A stretch of DNA of 8,452 nucleotides from Armatimonadota bacterium. GTDB lineage: Bacteria > Armatimonadota > SYMT01. The notes beneath the pieces were generated by a model that was given only the letters and a program-made list of their open reading frames with translations, was not told the DNA's origin and did not search any database. The DNA lies in contig JAJFMS010000140.1 in the NCBI GenBank assembly GCA_020696885.1, positions 1 to 8,452 on the forward strand. The letters are read 5' to 3'. The translations under genes were made by a program, and so were the position numbers. Of the stretch, positions 1-6,580 are shown piece after piece (the first letter of the stretch is position 1; every line of letters begins with the position of its first letter).

Positions 1-260
1 TGGGAGAGGCGTGAAGGGTTGGGGTGGCCGCGGTTCGCCACTGCCGACCTCGTGACTCGTCCGACTCGGCAAGGGGCTTACTCAGGTATCCAGCCGGGGC
101 CGCCACGGTAGGTACGCGCGGCATCGCAATTCTTTCCCGGCATCCCCTTTCGCGTGTTTTCGCGTGTTTCGCGGGCAAATGCCCTCTCCGGCTCCCTCTC
201 CGTGGCAGGGGTTCCCTCTGGGAGATCTCCGTGGTGAACCCCGAAGGCTGCCGGAACTCG
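1..260. other. Non-coding left end of window
   Basis: I see no gene I can support here. Open frames on both strands cross this stretch, but they show no recognisable protein family and run antisense into the DUF3592-like gene. The left 140 bases are unrecognised, and no tRNA-like cloverleaf was found by eye. The right part (about 145-238) is a dispersed-repeat copy, listed separately. The stretch lies downstream of the minus-strand gene that ends at 261, so any terminator for that gene should fall here, but no stem followed by a T-run is evident. Confidence 0.5.
145..238. repeat. Dispersed intergenic repeat, copy 1 (TTETRRHGE type, diverged)
   Basis: The segment begins with two near-identical tandem decamers, CGCGTGTTTT (151-160) and CGCGTGTTTC (161-170). 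It continues with AAATGCCCTCTCCGGCTCCC followed by TCTCCGTGG (177-205), and ends with ATCTCCGTGGTGAAC (224-238). The same ordered blocks occur at 1891-1941, so this is a repeat family and not chance. On the minus strand the decamers translate to NTRKHAK, a peptide often seen as spurious protein in bacterial genomes carrying such repeats (recalled, not searched). Compared with copy 2, this copy has about 18 extra bases (206-223) between the two conserved blocks. It ends 22 bases from the stop of the DUF3592-like gene. Confidence 0.6.
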
Positions 261-740
261 TTAGAACTTCAGCTTCGCCGCCAGCAGCCCCACGGCTGCG
301 AAGAGCGCGCCGAAGGCGGCTACCACGATCGGGCCGAGCCACAGCTCCTGGTGCGAGCCGATCCGGGCGCGCTCCGGATGTCCGGGAGGGTGCATCACCG
401 TCACCGCGCTGCCCTCTTTGTAGTCGGGCTCGCCCGCGCCGAGGCCGGTGAACTCTACGTCCTTTCCATGCGGGCCGCGGAACCGGACGACCGGAGCATA
501 CATCGGGCCGCTACTGCGCTGGCTACGCCGCGAGAGCTGGGAAGTGGTCGGCTTCTCGATCACGTTGCGGATCACCATGCCCGGTACCTGCACCGCGCTC
601 GCGGCGAACCGCGCGGAGTCGATCGCCCAGAAGCCGGCGATCAGCAGCATCACCAGCCCGATCCCGCCGAACGACACTGCGGGAATGGAGACCGTGCGCA
701 ACCGATCTCGCCAGGACACCGGTTCCAGCCTCGGTTTCAT
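261..740 (-). CDS. DUF3592-like small membrane protein
   Basis: The 159-residue protein has two hydrophobic segments, roughly residues 18-40 and 133-155. They flank a polar domain of about 90 residues containing YAPVVRFRGPHG, then DYKEGSAVTV, then HPPGHPERARI. This order (TM, 'y-P-v-v-F-x-x-x-G', 'Y-x-x-G-x-x-V-x-V', 'P-x-x-P-x-x-A', TM) is the pattern of DUF3592 proteins, whose biochemical role is not established. The central domain should be held on one face of the cytoplasmic membrane. A TTG three bases upstream (741-743) is in frame, but I prefer the ATG because a GAGG ribosome-binding motif lies 7 bases before it and only 4 bases before the TTG. The gene is divergent from the hydrolase and shows no functional link to the sugar genes. 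Family membership is by pattern only. Confidence 0.75.
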   Translation of the reverse strand: MKPRLEPVSWRDRLRTVSIPAVSFGGIGLVMLLIAGFWAIDSARFAASAVQVPGMVIRNVIEKPTTSQLSRRSQRSSGPMYAPVVRFRGPHGKDVEFTGLGAGEPDYKEGSAVTVMHPPGHPERARIGSHQELWLGPIVVAAFGALFAAVGLLAAKLKF

Positions 741-779
741 CAAGATGCCTCGCTTACCATCCGGAGCACTTCCCTACGT

Positions 780-808
780 GTTATCAGAGGTAGTCACGCA
801 TCTTTCAA
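780..808 (-). promoter_or_regulatory. Candidate sigma-70-type promoter for the DUF3592-like gene
   Basis: Read on the minus strand, TTGAAA (808-803, 5 of 6 matches to TTGACA) is followed after exactly 17 bases by GATAAC (785-780, 4 of 6 matches to TATAAT). A transcript would start near 773 and leave a leader of roughly 30 bases containing the GAGG ribosome-binding motif before the ATG at 740. The position and spacing fit, but short hexamer matches arise by chance, so this is a candidate only. I could not find an equally good promoter on the plus strand for the hydrolase in the same 177-base divergent gap. Confidence 0.35.
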
Positions 809-917
809 CCAACGCAGGGGTGTTGGACCCTGAGGTCAGTCTGAATCCGAGAGCATGCGCCATTAGGGAAGCGCCGCAAGACTCACGAAAGATAACCAAA
901 CCGGATCGAGGGCCCCG

Positions 918-1847
918 ATGCTGAAACGGTCTATTGCCTCCATCGCCGCGCTGTTGCTCGTGGCCGTAGCCCTCGCGGCACCCAACTACGCGGGACACCA
1001 GGACCTCTCCTACTACCTGGACGACCACGGGAAGCAGCACCCGATCCGGACCCCTATGGACTACCGCACCGGCCCGAAGCAGCGCGTGGCCGCTTACCTC
1101 TTCCTGCCGCCGGTACCTGCGCGGAACAGAGTGCCCGCCGTCCTCTGCCTCCACCCCACCGGCGAATTGGGCAAGGGCATCGCCGCCGCCATCGGCGGGA
1201 AGCCGAACCGGCAGTACGCGCTGGAGCTGGCGCAGCGGGGCTACGTCACCCTGGCCCCGGACTACCCGACCTTCGGCGACTACCGCTGCGATTTCGATCC
1301 GAAAGACGGCTGGCAGAGCGGCACCATGCGCGCCATCTGGGACAACCTCCGCTCCGTGGACCTGCTGCAGAGCCTCGAGCAGGTGGACCGCGACCAGATC
1401 GGCGCCATCGGACACTCGCTCGGCGGGCACAACGCGATCTTCACCGCGGTGTTCGACCCGCGCATCAAGGCTACCGTCTCGAGCTGCGGCTTCACGCGGT
1501 TCCACAAGTACTACGCGGGCGACCTCACCGGCTGGACCAGCCCGCGATATATGCCGCGCATCGCAGAAGTCTACGGCAAAAGCCCGGACCGGATGCCGTT
1601 CGACTTCCCGGAGCTCATTGCCGCGCTGGCACCGCGGGCGTTTTTTACGAACAGCCCGCTCCGCGACGGAAACTTCGAAGTGTCCGGCGTCCGGGACAGT
1701 ATCGCCGCGGCGCAGCCGATCTTCGCCCTCCACGGCGTGACCGGAAACCTGCAAGCGGTCTACCCTGACTCCGACCACGACTTCCCGAACGAAGCACGCG
1801 CCCAGGCCTACGCCTTCCTGGACCGGCACCTGGGCAAGTCCGGATAG
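918..1847 (+). CDS. Secreted alpha/beta hydrolase (dienelactone hydrolase-like)
   Basis: The 309-residue protein begins with a signal peptide: positive residues K3 and R4, a hydrophobic stretch at 5-20, and an Ala-rich cleavage site near residues 18-21 (ALAAPNY). It is therefore probably exported. The alpha/beta-hydrolase core shows the oxyanion-strand region VPAVLCLHPTG (72-82) and the nucleophile elbow GHSLGG (165-170, Ser167). The acidic member is likely Asp250 in SPLRDGNF and the histidine is His287 in DSDHDFP. A family-typical block CGFTRFHKYYAGDLTGW lies at about 190-206. The triad is complete, so an active carboxylic-ester or related hydrolase is expected, but the substrate is unknown; deacylation of plant polysaccharides is one possibility. 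The ATG is supported by GAGGG five bases upstream. The gene sits alone between a divergent gene and a repeat-bearing gap. Confidence 0.85.
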   Translation: MLKRSIASIAALLLVAVALAAPNYAGHQDLSYYLDDHGKQHPIRTPMDYRTGPKQRVAAYLFLPPVPARNRVPAVLCLHPTGELGKGIAAAIGGKPNRQYALELAQRGYVTLAPDYPTFGDYRCDFDPKDGWQSGTMRAIWDNLRSVDLLQSLEQVDRDQIGAIGHSLGGHNAIFTAVFDPRIKATVSSCGFTRFHKYYAGDLTGWTSPRYMPRIAEVYGKSPDRMPFDFPELIAALAPRAFFTNSPLRDGNFEVSGVRDSIAAAQPIFALHGVTGNLQAVYPDSDHDFPNEARAQAYAFLDRHLGKSG

Positions 1848-2063
1848 GGTCTTGGGGAAGCGTTGCCGACCCTCCGCTCCGCTCCTCTCCAAATGCCCTC
1901 TCCCGGCTCCCTCTCCGTGTCTCCGTGTCTCCGTGGTGAACTTTCCGGATAGACCCAAGAGGGTGCGCGGATCGCCGAAGGTGAGCCTGTCCCCTACCCC
2001 GAAGCTCTTTCGGGGCGCCACCCGCGCTCGCCGAATCGGTCCATCGCTACAGGATACCTTCCG
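1848..2063. other. Intergenic gap with dispersed repeat
   Basis: These 216 bases separate the hydrolase from the TIM-barrel gene. The first half is taken up by repeat copy 2 (1891-1941). Open frames through it exist on both strands but are translations of the repeat and of antisense sequence. The second half (1942-2063) has no recognised element. An AGGA at about 2050-2053 precedes the ATG of the next gene and may be its ribosome-binding site. No convincing promoter was found. Confidence 0.5.
1891..1941. repeat. Dispersed intergenic repeat, copy 2 (TTETRRHGE type)
   Basis: The blocks AAATGCCCTCTCCCGGCTCC and CTCTCCGTG match copy 1 at 177-205 almost base for base, and the ending TCTCCGTGGTGAAC is identical to copy 1 (225-238). 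Here the middle holds three exact tandem copies of TCTCCGTG (1912-1935). On the minus strand this reads FTTETRRHGE, a peptide I recall as a recurrent mis-annotated product of dispersed repeats in several bacterial phyla. The element starts 43 bases after the hydrolase stop codon. Confidence 0.65.
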
Positions 2064-2900
2064 ATGCTTTACATGCACAGTTACACGTACCGCGGACAGC
2101 CCCTGGAGCGGGCGGCGCGCAAATGCCGGGAGTACGGCTACGACGGCCTGGAGCTGGTGACGCTGCACTACGACCGGAACGACCCGGCTGCCTCGATCCC
2201 GGCCGCGGCTCGCACGGCGCAGGCCGCCGGCTCCCGGATCGCGGTGGTGGACTTCAGCGCCAGCGTGATCGTGGATGACCCGGACCAGCGGCGCTCGGCG
2301 GTGGAGCACCTGCGGCAGATCATCCGGCTGGCCGGAGAGATCGGAGCGGAAGGCGTTAATGGGAGCGCGGGCTCGCTGGCGGGGCCGGATCCGAACAACT
2401 GGAGCGAGAACGGCTCCCGGATCGCCCAGCCAGGCCACTACGAGCGGGCCGCGGAAGCCTACCGGGAGCTGTCGCAGACCGCCTCCGAGGCCGGCGTCTG
2501 GATCTCCTTCGAGGTCCACATGAACACCCCGCACGACACCGCCCTCTCCGCCCGCCGGCTGCTGGACCTGATCGACCGCCCGAACGTAATCGCCAACCTG
2601 GATCCGGGCAATATGTATGCGGTGGCAGACGCCGAGGACATCGCCACCTCCGTGGACCTGCTCGGCTCCCGGCTCGGCTACGTGCACCTCAAGAACTGCC
2701 GGTCCATCGGCGGCGAGTTCGACTACACCTGGCCTCTGGACTCGGGTGACATCGATCTCTTCCGCGGGCTCCAGTCGATCGTCCAGTCCGGCTACGACGG
2801 CGATTACTGCATCGAATACTGCGGCAAGGGCGACCCGAGCATCCCGGCCCGGCGAGACGCTGCTTACTTCCGCGAAGTGATGGCAGAGCTGGGTGCGTAA
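2064..2900 (+). CDS. Xylose isomerase-like TIM barrel (sugar isomerase/epimerase)
   Basis: The 278-residue protein fits the AP-endonuclease-2/xylose-isomerase-like TIM-barrel family (PF01261), whose members isomerise or epimerise sugars and keto-sugars using a divalent metal. The expected metal ligands are all visible at strand ends: Glu150 in SFEVH, Asp180 in NLDPGN, His208 in YVHLKN and Glu251 in CIEYCG. His152 is also present. The N-terminal strand MLYMHSYTYR and the GYDGLELV segment (25-32) match the barrel start. Length is normal and no signal peptide is seen, so it should be cytoplasmic. It precedes a Gfo/Idh/MocA oxidoreductase by 116 bases, a pairing very common in sugar and inositol catabolism clusters. 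An AGGA about 10 bases upstream supports the ATG. The substrate is unknown. Confidence 0.85.
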   Translation: MLYMHSYTYRGQPLERAARKCREYGYDGLELVTLHYDRNDPAASIPAAARTAQAAGSRIAVVDFSASVIVDDPDQRRSAVEHLRQIIRLAGEIGAEGVNGSAGSLAGPDPNNWSENGSRIAQPGHYERAAEAYRELSQTASEAGVWISFEVHMNTPHDTALSARRLLDLIDRPNVIANLDPGNMYAVADAEDIATSVDLLGSRLGYVHLKNCRSIGGEFDYTWPLDSGDIDLFRGLQSIVQSGYDGDYCIEYCGKGDPSIPARRDAAYFREVMAELGA

Positions 2901-3016
2901 GCTCGGCGGAGTAGTTTGCGCGGTTTTTCTCCCGGTCGGGCTCGACGGAGTAAGATTGGCAAGAAGTAAGATCGCCCCTGGAAGCGCGGGCGAGAGGGCG
3001 AGAGAGGCGAAACACC
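2901..3016 (+). promoter_or_regulatory. Leader region of the oxidoreductase operon with short direct repeats
   Basis: The gap contains AGTAAGAT twice (2949-2956 and 2965-2972), with starts 16 bases apart. GCTCGGCGGAGTA (2901-2913) also recurs imperfectly as GCTCGACGGAGTA (2940-2952; one mismatch). A purine-rich GAGAGAGGCG (2999-3008) ends 8 bases before the GTG start and is the likely ribosome-binding site. The direct repeats could be an operator for a regulator of the downstream operon, but no clear -35/-10 pair is visible and the repeats are short. Confidence 0.3.
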
Positions 3017-4012
3017 GTGGGTGAACTGGGAGTTGCACTGGTGGGCTGCGGCGGCATGGGACGCAGCCTCGGCCGGCAGTTGAACACGATCGAGCAGGCG
3101 CGGATCATCGGCGTCGCGGATGTGAGCACGGAGGCGATCGCGCGCGCGTCCGAGGAGCTCAAGGCGCCCGGCTTCGAAAACATCGAGGCCCTCATCAGCC
3201 GGCCCGACGTGGGTGCGGTGATCGTGGCGACCCCCGGTTTCCTGCACCGCCAGTACACCGAGCTGGCCGCCGCCCAGGGCAAGCACGTCTTCGTCGAGAA
3301 GCCGATGGCCACCAACCTGGCGGACTGCGACGCGATGATGGCCGCGGTGGACGCGGCCGGCGTGAAGATGATGGTGGGCCAGGTCCTGCGCTACTACCCC
3401 ACCTGGTGGCAGATCCTGGAGTTGGTGCGCCAGGGCGAGATCGGGCAGCCGCTCGGCGTTACCACCACCCGGATCAGCGGCGGCTGGAACGGCTGGCCGG
3501 TGGCCTGGCGGAACTCCCTGGACCTCTCCGGCGGGCTGCTGATGGAGGTCAACGCCCACGAGATCGACTTCATGTGCCAGCTCTGCGGCGAGGTGGAGCG
3601 GGTCTACGCCGAGGCGGATCACTTCGGCGACGACCCGGCGGATTACCCGAACCTCTACTTCGTCTCCCTGCGCTTCAAGAGCGGCGCCGTGGGGATGCTC
3701 CATTCCAGCACTATCGCCGCCGTAAATGACCTCACCGGGAAGGTCCAGGGCGCCGAGGGCACGATCATCTACACGGACGGCTTCGGGCCTTCCGCGGAGA
3801 TCCGGTACGCCCGCCGCAACGGCGAGCAGACCAAGATCCGCGTGCCGGACATCCAGGTGGAGCAGCCGGTCCGCAAGGAGCTGCGGCTGTTCGTGGAAGC
3901 GCTGCTGAACGACACGCCGGTCCCGATCACCCCGCGGGAAGGGCGGCACAACGTCGCCATCGCGCTCGCAGCCTATGAATCCGCGCGTACAGGCCTCCCG
4001 GTAGTCCCCTAG
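3017..4012 (+). CDS. Gfo/Idh/MocA family NAD(P)-dependent oxidoreductase
   Basis: The 331-residue protein has an N-terminal Rossmann fold with the nucleotide-binding motif GCGGMG (10-15) after a beta strand LGVALV. Next come VIVATPGFLHRQY (68-80) and the family signature VFVEKPMA (91-98), with the catalytic-region Lys95. The C-terminal GFO/IDH/MocA domain has the conserved SGGLLMEVNAHEIDF stretch (171-185), in which His181 and Asp184 match the usual catalytic pair. Such enzymes oxidise or reduce hydroxyls of sugars, inositols and related compounds with NAD(P). The start is GTG, supported by the strong purine-rich ribosome-binding motif just upstream and by the Rossmann strand beginning right after it. 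It appears to be the first gene of a tightly packed run reaching to 6492. The substrate cannot be deduced. Confidence 0.9.
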   Translation: MGELGVALVGCGGMGRSLGRQLNTIEQARIIGVADVSTEAIARASEELKAPGFENIEALISRPDVGAVIVATPGFLHRQYTELAAAQGKHVFVEKPMATNLADCDAMMAAVDAAGVKMMVGQVLRYYPTWWQILELVRQGEIGQPLGVTTTRISGGWNGWPVAWRNSLDLSGGLLMEVNAHEIDFMCQLCGEVERVYAEADHFGDDPADYPNLYFVSLRFKSGAVGMLHSSTIAAVNDLTGKVQGAEGTIIYTDGFGPSAEIRYARRNGEQTKIRVPDIQVEQPVRKELRLFVEALLNDTPVPITPREGRHNVAIALAAYESARTGLPVVP

Positions 4013-4027
4013 CTGCACCCGGCCACC

Positions 4028-4930
4028 ATGGCTCACGCGTTCGAGATCGCCGCGTCTGCGGAAGGAGCTGACCTGTTCGTCACCGCCAAAAGCAACGGCA
4101 CGGTGTCGGTCTGGTCGCTGGCTCGCCGCCCGCGCGTGGCGGAGTTCGAAACCCTCTATGAGATACGGGGACGGCGACTGGCGATCGTGGAGACCGTGGA
4201 GCCGGTGGTGGTCGCTGCCGGTTACCACGAGGGACTCGCTGGGTACGACGCCCGGACCGGCGCCCGGCTCTGGCACCGGGAGGACCTGGGCCGCCCCCAG
4301 TTCGTCGCGCCGGTGCCGGCGCAGGATGCGGTAGCCGTCGGGCGGGAGCGCGGGGCACTGGAGACAGTCTCGGCGGGAACCGGCCGGACCCTCCGCTCGT
4401 GGGGCCGCGCCGAGAGCGCGTGCTTCTCGGCGGACGGGCAGGATGTGCTGCTCAACTCGGGCGACCGCATCGCCTGCTTCCGGTCCGGCGGCTCAAAGGC
4501 CGCCTGGAACCACCGGCTGGGAACCTTCGCCTTGCTGGACGCGGCTCACTCACCCACGGGGTTTCTCGTCTCGGAGGCAACCGGCAGCCTGCGGTGTCTC
4601 TCACCCGAAGGTCGAGTGGCCTGGGAGCACGCACCCCCGCCCGGCTCCCACGTGCTGCGGGTGGCGTGGAACCGCCAGCTCGAATGCTGGGCCGGGATCG
4701 AGTGGAGCTACACAAGCGGGGGTCCCATGCGACTGGTTGTGCTGGATGCAACGGGGAACCTCCAGCTCCGCCGCGACCTGGGATGTTCAACGCCAGCGCG
4801 TTCACGAACGACGGTAGCCGCCTCATCACCTCGCCCCATCAGGTGCTGGAACTGCCGGACGGCACGGTGGCGTGGGACTTCAGCCCCATCGACGTGGAGA
4901 TCGCATGAAAATCGTCGTTGCTCCCGATAG
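4028..4930 (+). CDS. Beta-propeller (WD40/PQQ-like) protein, frameshifted near the 3' end
   Basis: The frame starts 15 bases after the oxidoreductase and encodes repeated beta-propeller blades. Examples are the WD-like GTVSVWSL (24-31), the PQQ-like GLAGYDARTGARLWHRE (69-85), then ADGQDVLLNSGDRIACF (135-151) and GSLRCLSPEGRVAWEH (186-201). After residue 252 (LG, 4778-4783) the frame turns into Arg/Ser/Thr-rich sequence. In the -1 frame the propeller pattern continues from 4783 (MFNASAFTNDGSR, then HQVLELPDGTVAWDF) and stops at 4906-4908, forming ATGA with the next gene. One missing G in the run at 4780-4782 explains this, and the restored protein would be about 293 residues. No signal peptide or transmembrane segment is visible, so it is probably cytoplasmic. 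The role is unknown; binding or scaffolding, or a sugar-lactone-related enzyme, are guesses. No good ribosome-binding site precedes the ATG, so translation may depend on the upstream gene. Confidence 0.7.
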   Translation: MAHAFEIAASAEGADLFVTAKSNGTVSVWSLARRPRVAEFETLYEIRGRRLAIVETVEPVVVAAGYHEGLAGYDARTGARLWHREDLGRPQFVAPVPAQDAVAVGRERGALETVSAGTGRTLRSWGRAESACFSADGQDVLLNSGDRIACFRSGGSKAAWNHRLGTFALLDAAHSPTGFLVSEATGSLRCLSPEGRVAWEHAPPPGSHVLRVAWNRQLECWAGIEWSYTSGGPMRLVVLDATGNLQLRRDLGCSTPARSRTTVAASSPRPIRCWNCRTARWRGTSAPSTWRSHENRRCSR

Positions 4931-6059
4931 CTTCAAGGGGAGCCTCAAGTCACCGGACGTCGCGCGGGCGATGGCCGCCGGCGCCCGCGCCGCAGCGCCG
5001 GACGCGGAGATCGTGCAGCTTCCGGTCGGCGACGGCGGCGAAGGCACGCTGGACGCGCTCGTGGCCGCGACCGGGGGGACGTATGAGGCCATCCGGGTGC
5101 GCGGTCCCCTCGGCGCGCCGGTGGAGGCGCGCCTGGGACTACTGGGCGACGGAGAGACGGTCTTCGTGGAGATGGCGGAAGCCTCCGGCCTCTCGCTGGT
5201 GTCGGCGGCCGAGCGGGACGCACTGCGCGCTTCCACGTTCGGCACGGGGGAGTTGATCGCCGCGGCCCTTCAGACGGGACGAAAGCACCTGCTCATCGGA
5301 ATCGGAGGCAGCGCCACGAATGACGGGGGTGCGGGCGCGCTCCAGGCGCTGGGCGTCCGTTTTCTGGACAAAGCCGGGGAGGAGCTGCCCCCGGGCGGGG
5401 CCTCGCTGGAGCGTTTGGCAACGATTGACCGGTCGGCGTTTCAGTTTCCGCCAGGAGTGGAAGTTATCGTTGCGTGTGATGTGACGAACCCGCTGACCGG
5501 CCCGGAAGGCGCCTCGGCGATTTACGGCCCGCAAAAGAGCGCGTCGGCGGAGCAAATCACCACGCTGGATCGTGCGCTGGCGCATTATGCGAGCGTCACC
5601 AGCGCGATTCTGGGTAAAGACTGGAAAGATGCAGCGGGCGCCGGAGCGGCCGGCGGCCTGGGGTTCGCCCTGCTGGCATTTCTGGGGGCTCGACTGGAGC
5701 GAGGGGTGGGCCTCGTCCTGGACGCGGTTCGGTTCAGCGATCAGCTCGCCGGAGCGGACCTGGTTCTCACCGGCGAAGGGCGAATCGATCGGCAGACCAC
5801 GGCTTACGGAAAGACGCTCACCGGAATCGGGGAACGTGCGCAGCGCGCCGGGGTCCCGGTGTTGGCGCTGGCCGGCGCCGTGTCCGCCGATCTCGGCGAT
5901 TACCGCCGGGCGGGCATTTCGGGGTTAGGCTCCGTGGTCTCCCGGCCGATGAGCCTGGAAGATGCGATGCGGGATGGCGCGGCCTTGGTGGAGGAAGCGA
6001 CCCGCCGGATGGTCGAAGTGTTTTTGTCGGGACGACGGTCGGCTGACGGGGCGCGGTGA
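4905..6059 (+). CDS. glxK: Glycerate 2-kinase
   Basis: The 384-residue protein is a full-length glycerate kinase of the GlxK/GarK family (PF02595), which phosphorylates D-glycerate with ATP to 2-phosphoglycerate and so feeds lower glycolysis. Family motifs appear in order: VVAPDSFKGSL (4-14), VGDGGEGT (41-48), GIGGSATNDGGAG (132-144), CDVTNPL (191-197), YGPQK (207-211) and TGEGRIDRQT (289-298). The frame is open upstream to 4872. I chose the ATG at 4905 because MKIVVAPDSFKG is the family's usual N-terminus and GGAG lies five bases before it. The ATG overlaps the restored stop of the beta-propeller gene (ATGA), indicating translational coupling. Its presence implies that this pathway, or a neighbouring one such as glyoxylate, tartronate-semialdehyde or sugar-acid breakdown, yields glycerate. 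Confidence 0.95.
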   Translation: MKIVVAPDSFKGSLKSPDVARAMAAGARAAAPDAEIVQLPVGDGGEGTLDALVAATGGTYEAIRVRGPLGAPVEARLGLLGDGETVFVEMAEASGLSLVSAAERDALRASTFGTGELIAAALQTGRKHLLIGIGGSATNDGGAGALQALGVRFLDKAGEELPPGGASLERLATIDRSAFQFPPGVEVIVACDVTNPLTGPEGASAIYGPQKSASAEQITTLDRALAHYASVTSAILGKDWKDAAGAGAAGGLGFALLAFLGARLERGVGLVLDAVRFSDQLAGADLVLTGEGRIDRQTTAYGKTLTGIGERAQRAGVPVLALAGAVSADLGDYRRAGISGLGSVVSRPMSLEDAMRDGAALVEEATRRMVEVFLSGRRSADGAR

Positions 6060-6090
6060 TAGCCTGCCCGCGGAAAGGGACGGAGCGAGG

Positions 6091-6492
6091 ATGGACCAGG
6101 AACGGGAGATGAAGGACTACCGCAAGGAGGCCATGGCCTTCTGGTCACAAGCCCGTGCCGACCTTGCCACTGCCACCACACTGATGGACGCGGGCATCTA
6201 CTATGCCAGCGTGTTCTTCAGCCAGCAGGCCTCCGAGAAGGCGCTCAAGGCGGCGATCGTCGACCACCAGCGGCGCAGCGTGAAGGGCCATAACCTGGTG
6301 CAGATGGCCAACGCCCTCAACGCCCCGGTGGAGATTATGAACGCCGCGGCGGAGCTGAACCCGGAGTTCCTCGCCTCCCGGAATCCGGAGAGCGTGGACG
6401 GCGTGCCCGCGCAGCTCTACGACAAGACCTCCGCCCGCCTGCACCTGCGGTGCGCGCAGGACATCCTGGAGTGGGCCAAGACGCTGGTGTAG
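6091..6492 (+). CDS. HEPN domain protein, orphan
   Basis: The 133-residue helical protein matches the HEPN family (PF05168). It has an N-terminal helix AMAFWSQARADLATATTLMDA, the signature FFSQQASEKALKAAI (42-56), KGHNLVQMANAL (65-76) with His67, and a later SRNPE (96-100) in place of the usual RYP-type turn before the final helix. HEPN proteins often pair with a MNT nucleotidyltransferase as toxin-antitoxin or act as RNA- or nucleotide-binding modules. No nucleotidyltransferase is next to it here. An R-x5-H spacing (Arg61-His67) exists, but it falls in the loop before the conserved His and need not be an RNase site. The frame is open further upstream, overlapping glycerate kinase. The ATG at 6091 is preferred because GGAG sits five bases before it and the family begins here. 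It lies 31 bases after glycerate kinase and is likely co-transcribed. Confidence 0.85.
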   Translation: MDQEREMKDYRKEAMAFWSQARADLATATTLMDAGIYYASVFFSQQASEKALKAAIVDHQRRSVKGHNLVQMANALNAPVEIMNAAAELNPEFLASRNPESVDGVPAQLYDKTSARLHLRCAQDILEWAKTLV

Positions 6493-6516
6493 GCAGGGAT
6501 TTCCGACCCTTTCAAA

Positions 6517-6556
6517 GCAACTGAGCCGCGGAGCATTCGCTCCGCGGCTCAGTTGC
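6517..6556 (+). terminator. Perfect 18-bp hairpin, probable terminator or attenuator
   Basis: The arm GCAACTGAGCCGCGGAGC (6517-6534) is followed by the loop ATTC and by its exact reverse complement (6539-6556). A short GTTT follows on the plus strand, and AAA precedes the stem, so TTT would follow it on the minus strand. The position 24 bases after the HEPN stop codon fits a rho-independent terminator, perhaps usable in both directions. The T-run is weak. The hairpin ends only 24 bases before the xylulokinase ATG, which leaves hardly any room for a separate promoter, so it may instead act in the leader of that gene. Confidence 0.7.
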
Positions 6557-6580
6557 GTTTACGGGACATCGGGCGAACTC

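Noticed and set aside
1..140. Possible tRNA or other RNA gene at the left end
   Set aside because: Neither strand shows tRNA arms or a conserved T-loop, and no other RNA family was recognised.
24..833. 269-codon plus-strand open frame at the left end
   Set aside because: It is antisense to the DUF3592-like gene, which has two membrane segments and family motifs; the frame itself is low-complexity Arg/Ala/His sequence that also translates the repeat.
1847..1960. Inverted GGGTCT/AGACCC flanking the dispersed repeat, and TCCGGATAG repeated on both sides, as insertion-site duplication
   Set aside because: The 9-base direct match includes the hydrolase stop codon and the inverted pair is only 6 bases; without an empty-site comparison this cannot be told from chance.
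774..3038. 754-codon open frame on the minus strand across the hydrolase, the repeat gap and the TIM barrel
   Set aside because: It is antisense to two genes with complete family motifs, shows no domain, is Arg/Val/Gly-rich and includes the translated dispersed repeat. Long antisense frames are expected in GC-rich codon-biased DNA.
2864..4276. 470-codon minus-strand open frame opposite the oxidoreductase
   Set aside because: It mirrors the codon pattern of the true gene, is His/Arg/Val-rich and has no recognisable motif or ribosome-binding site.
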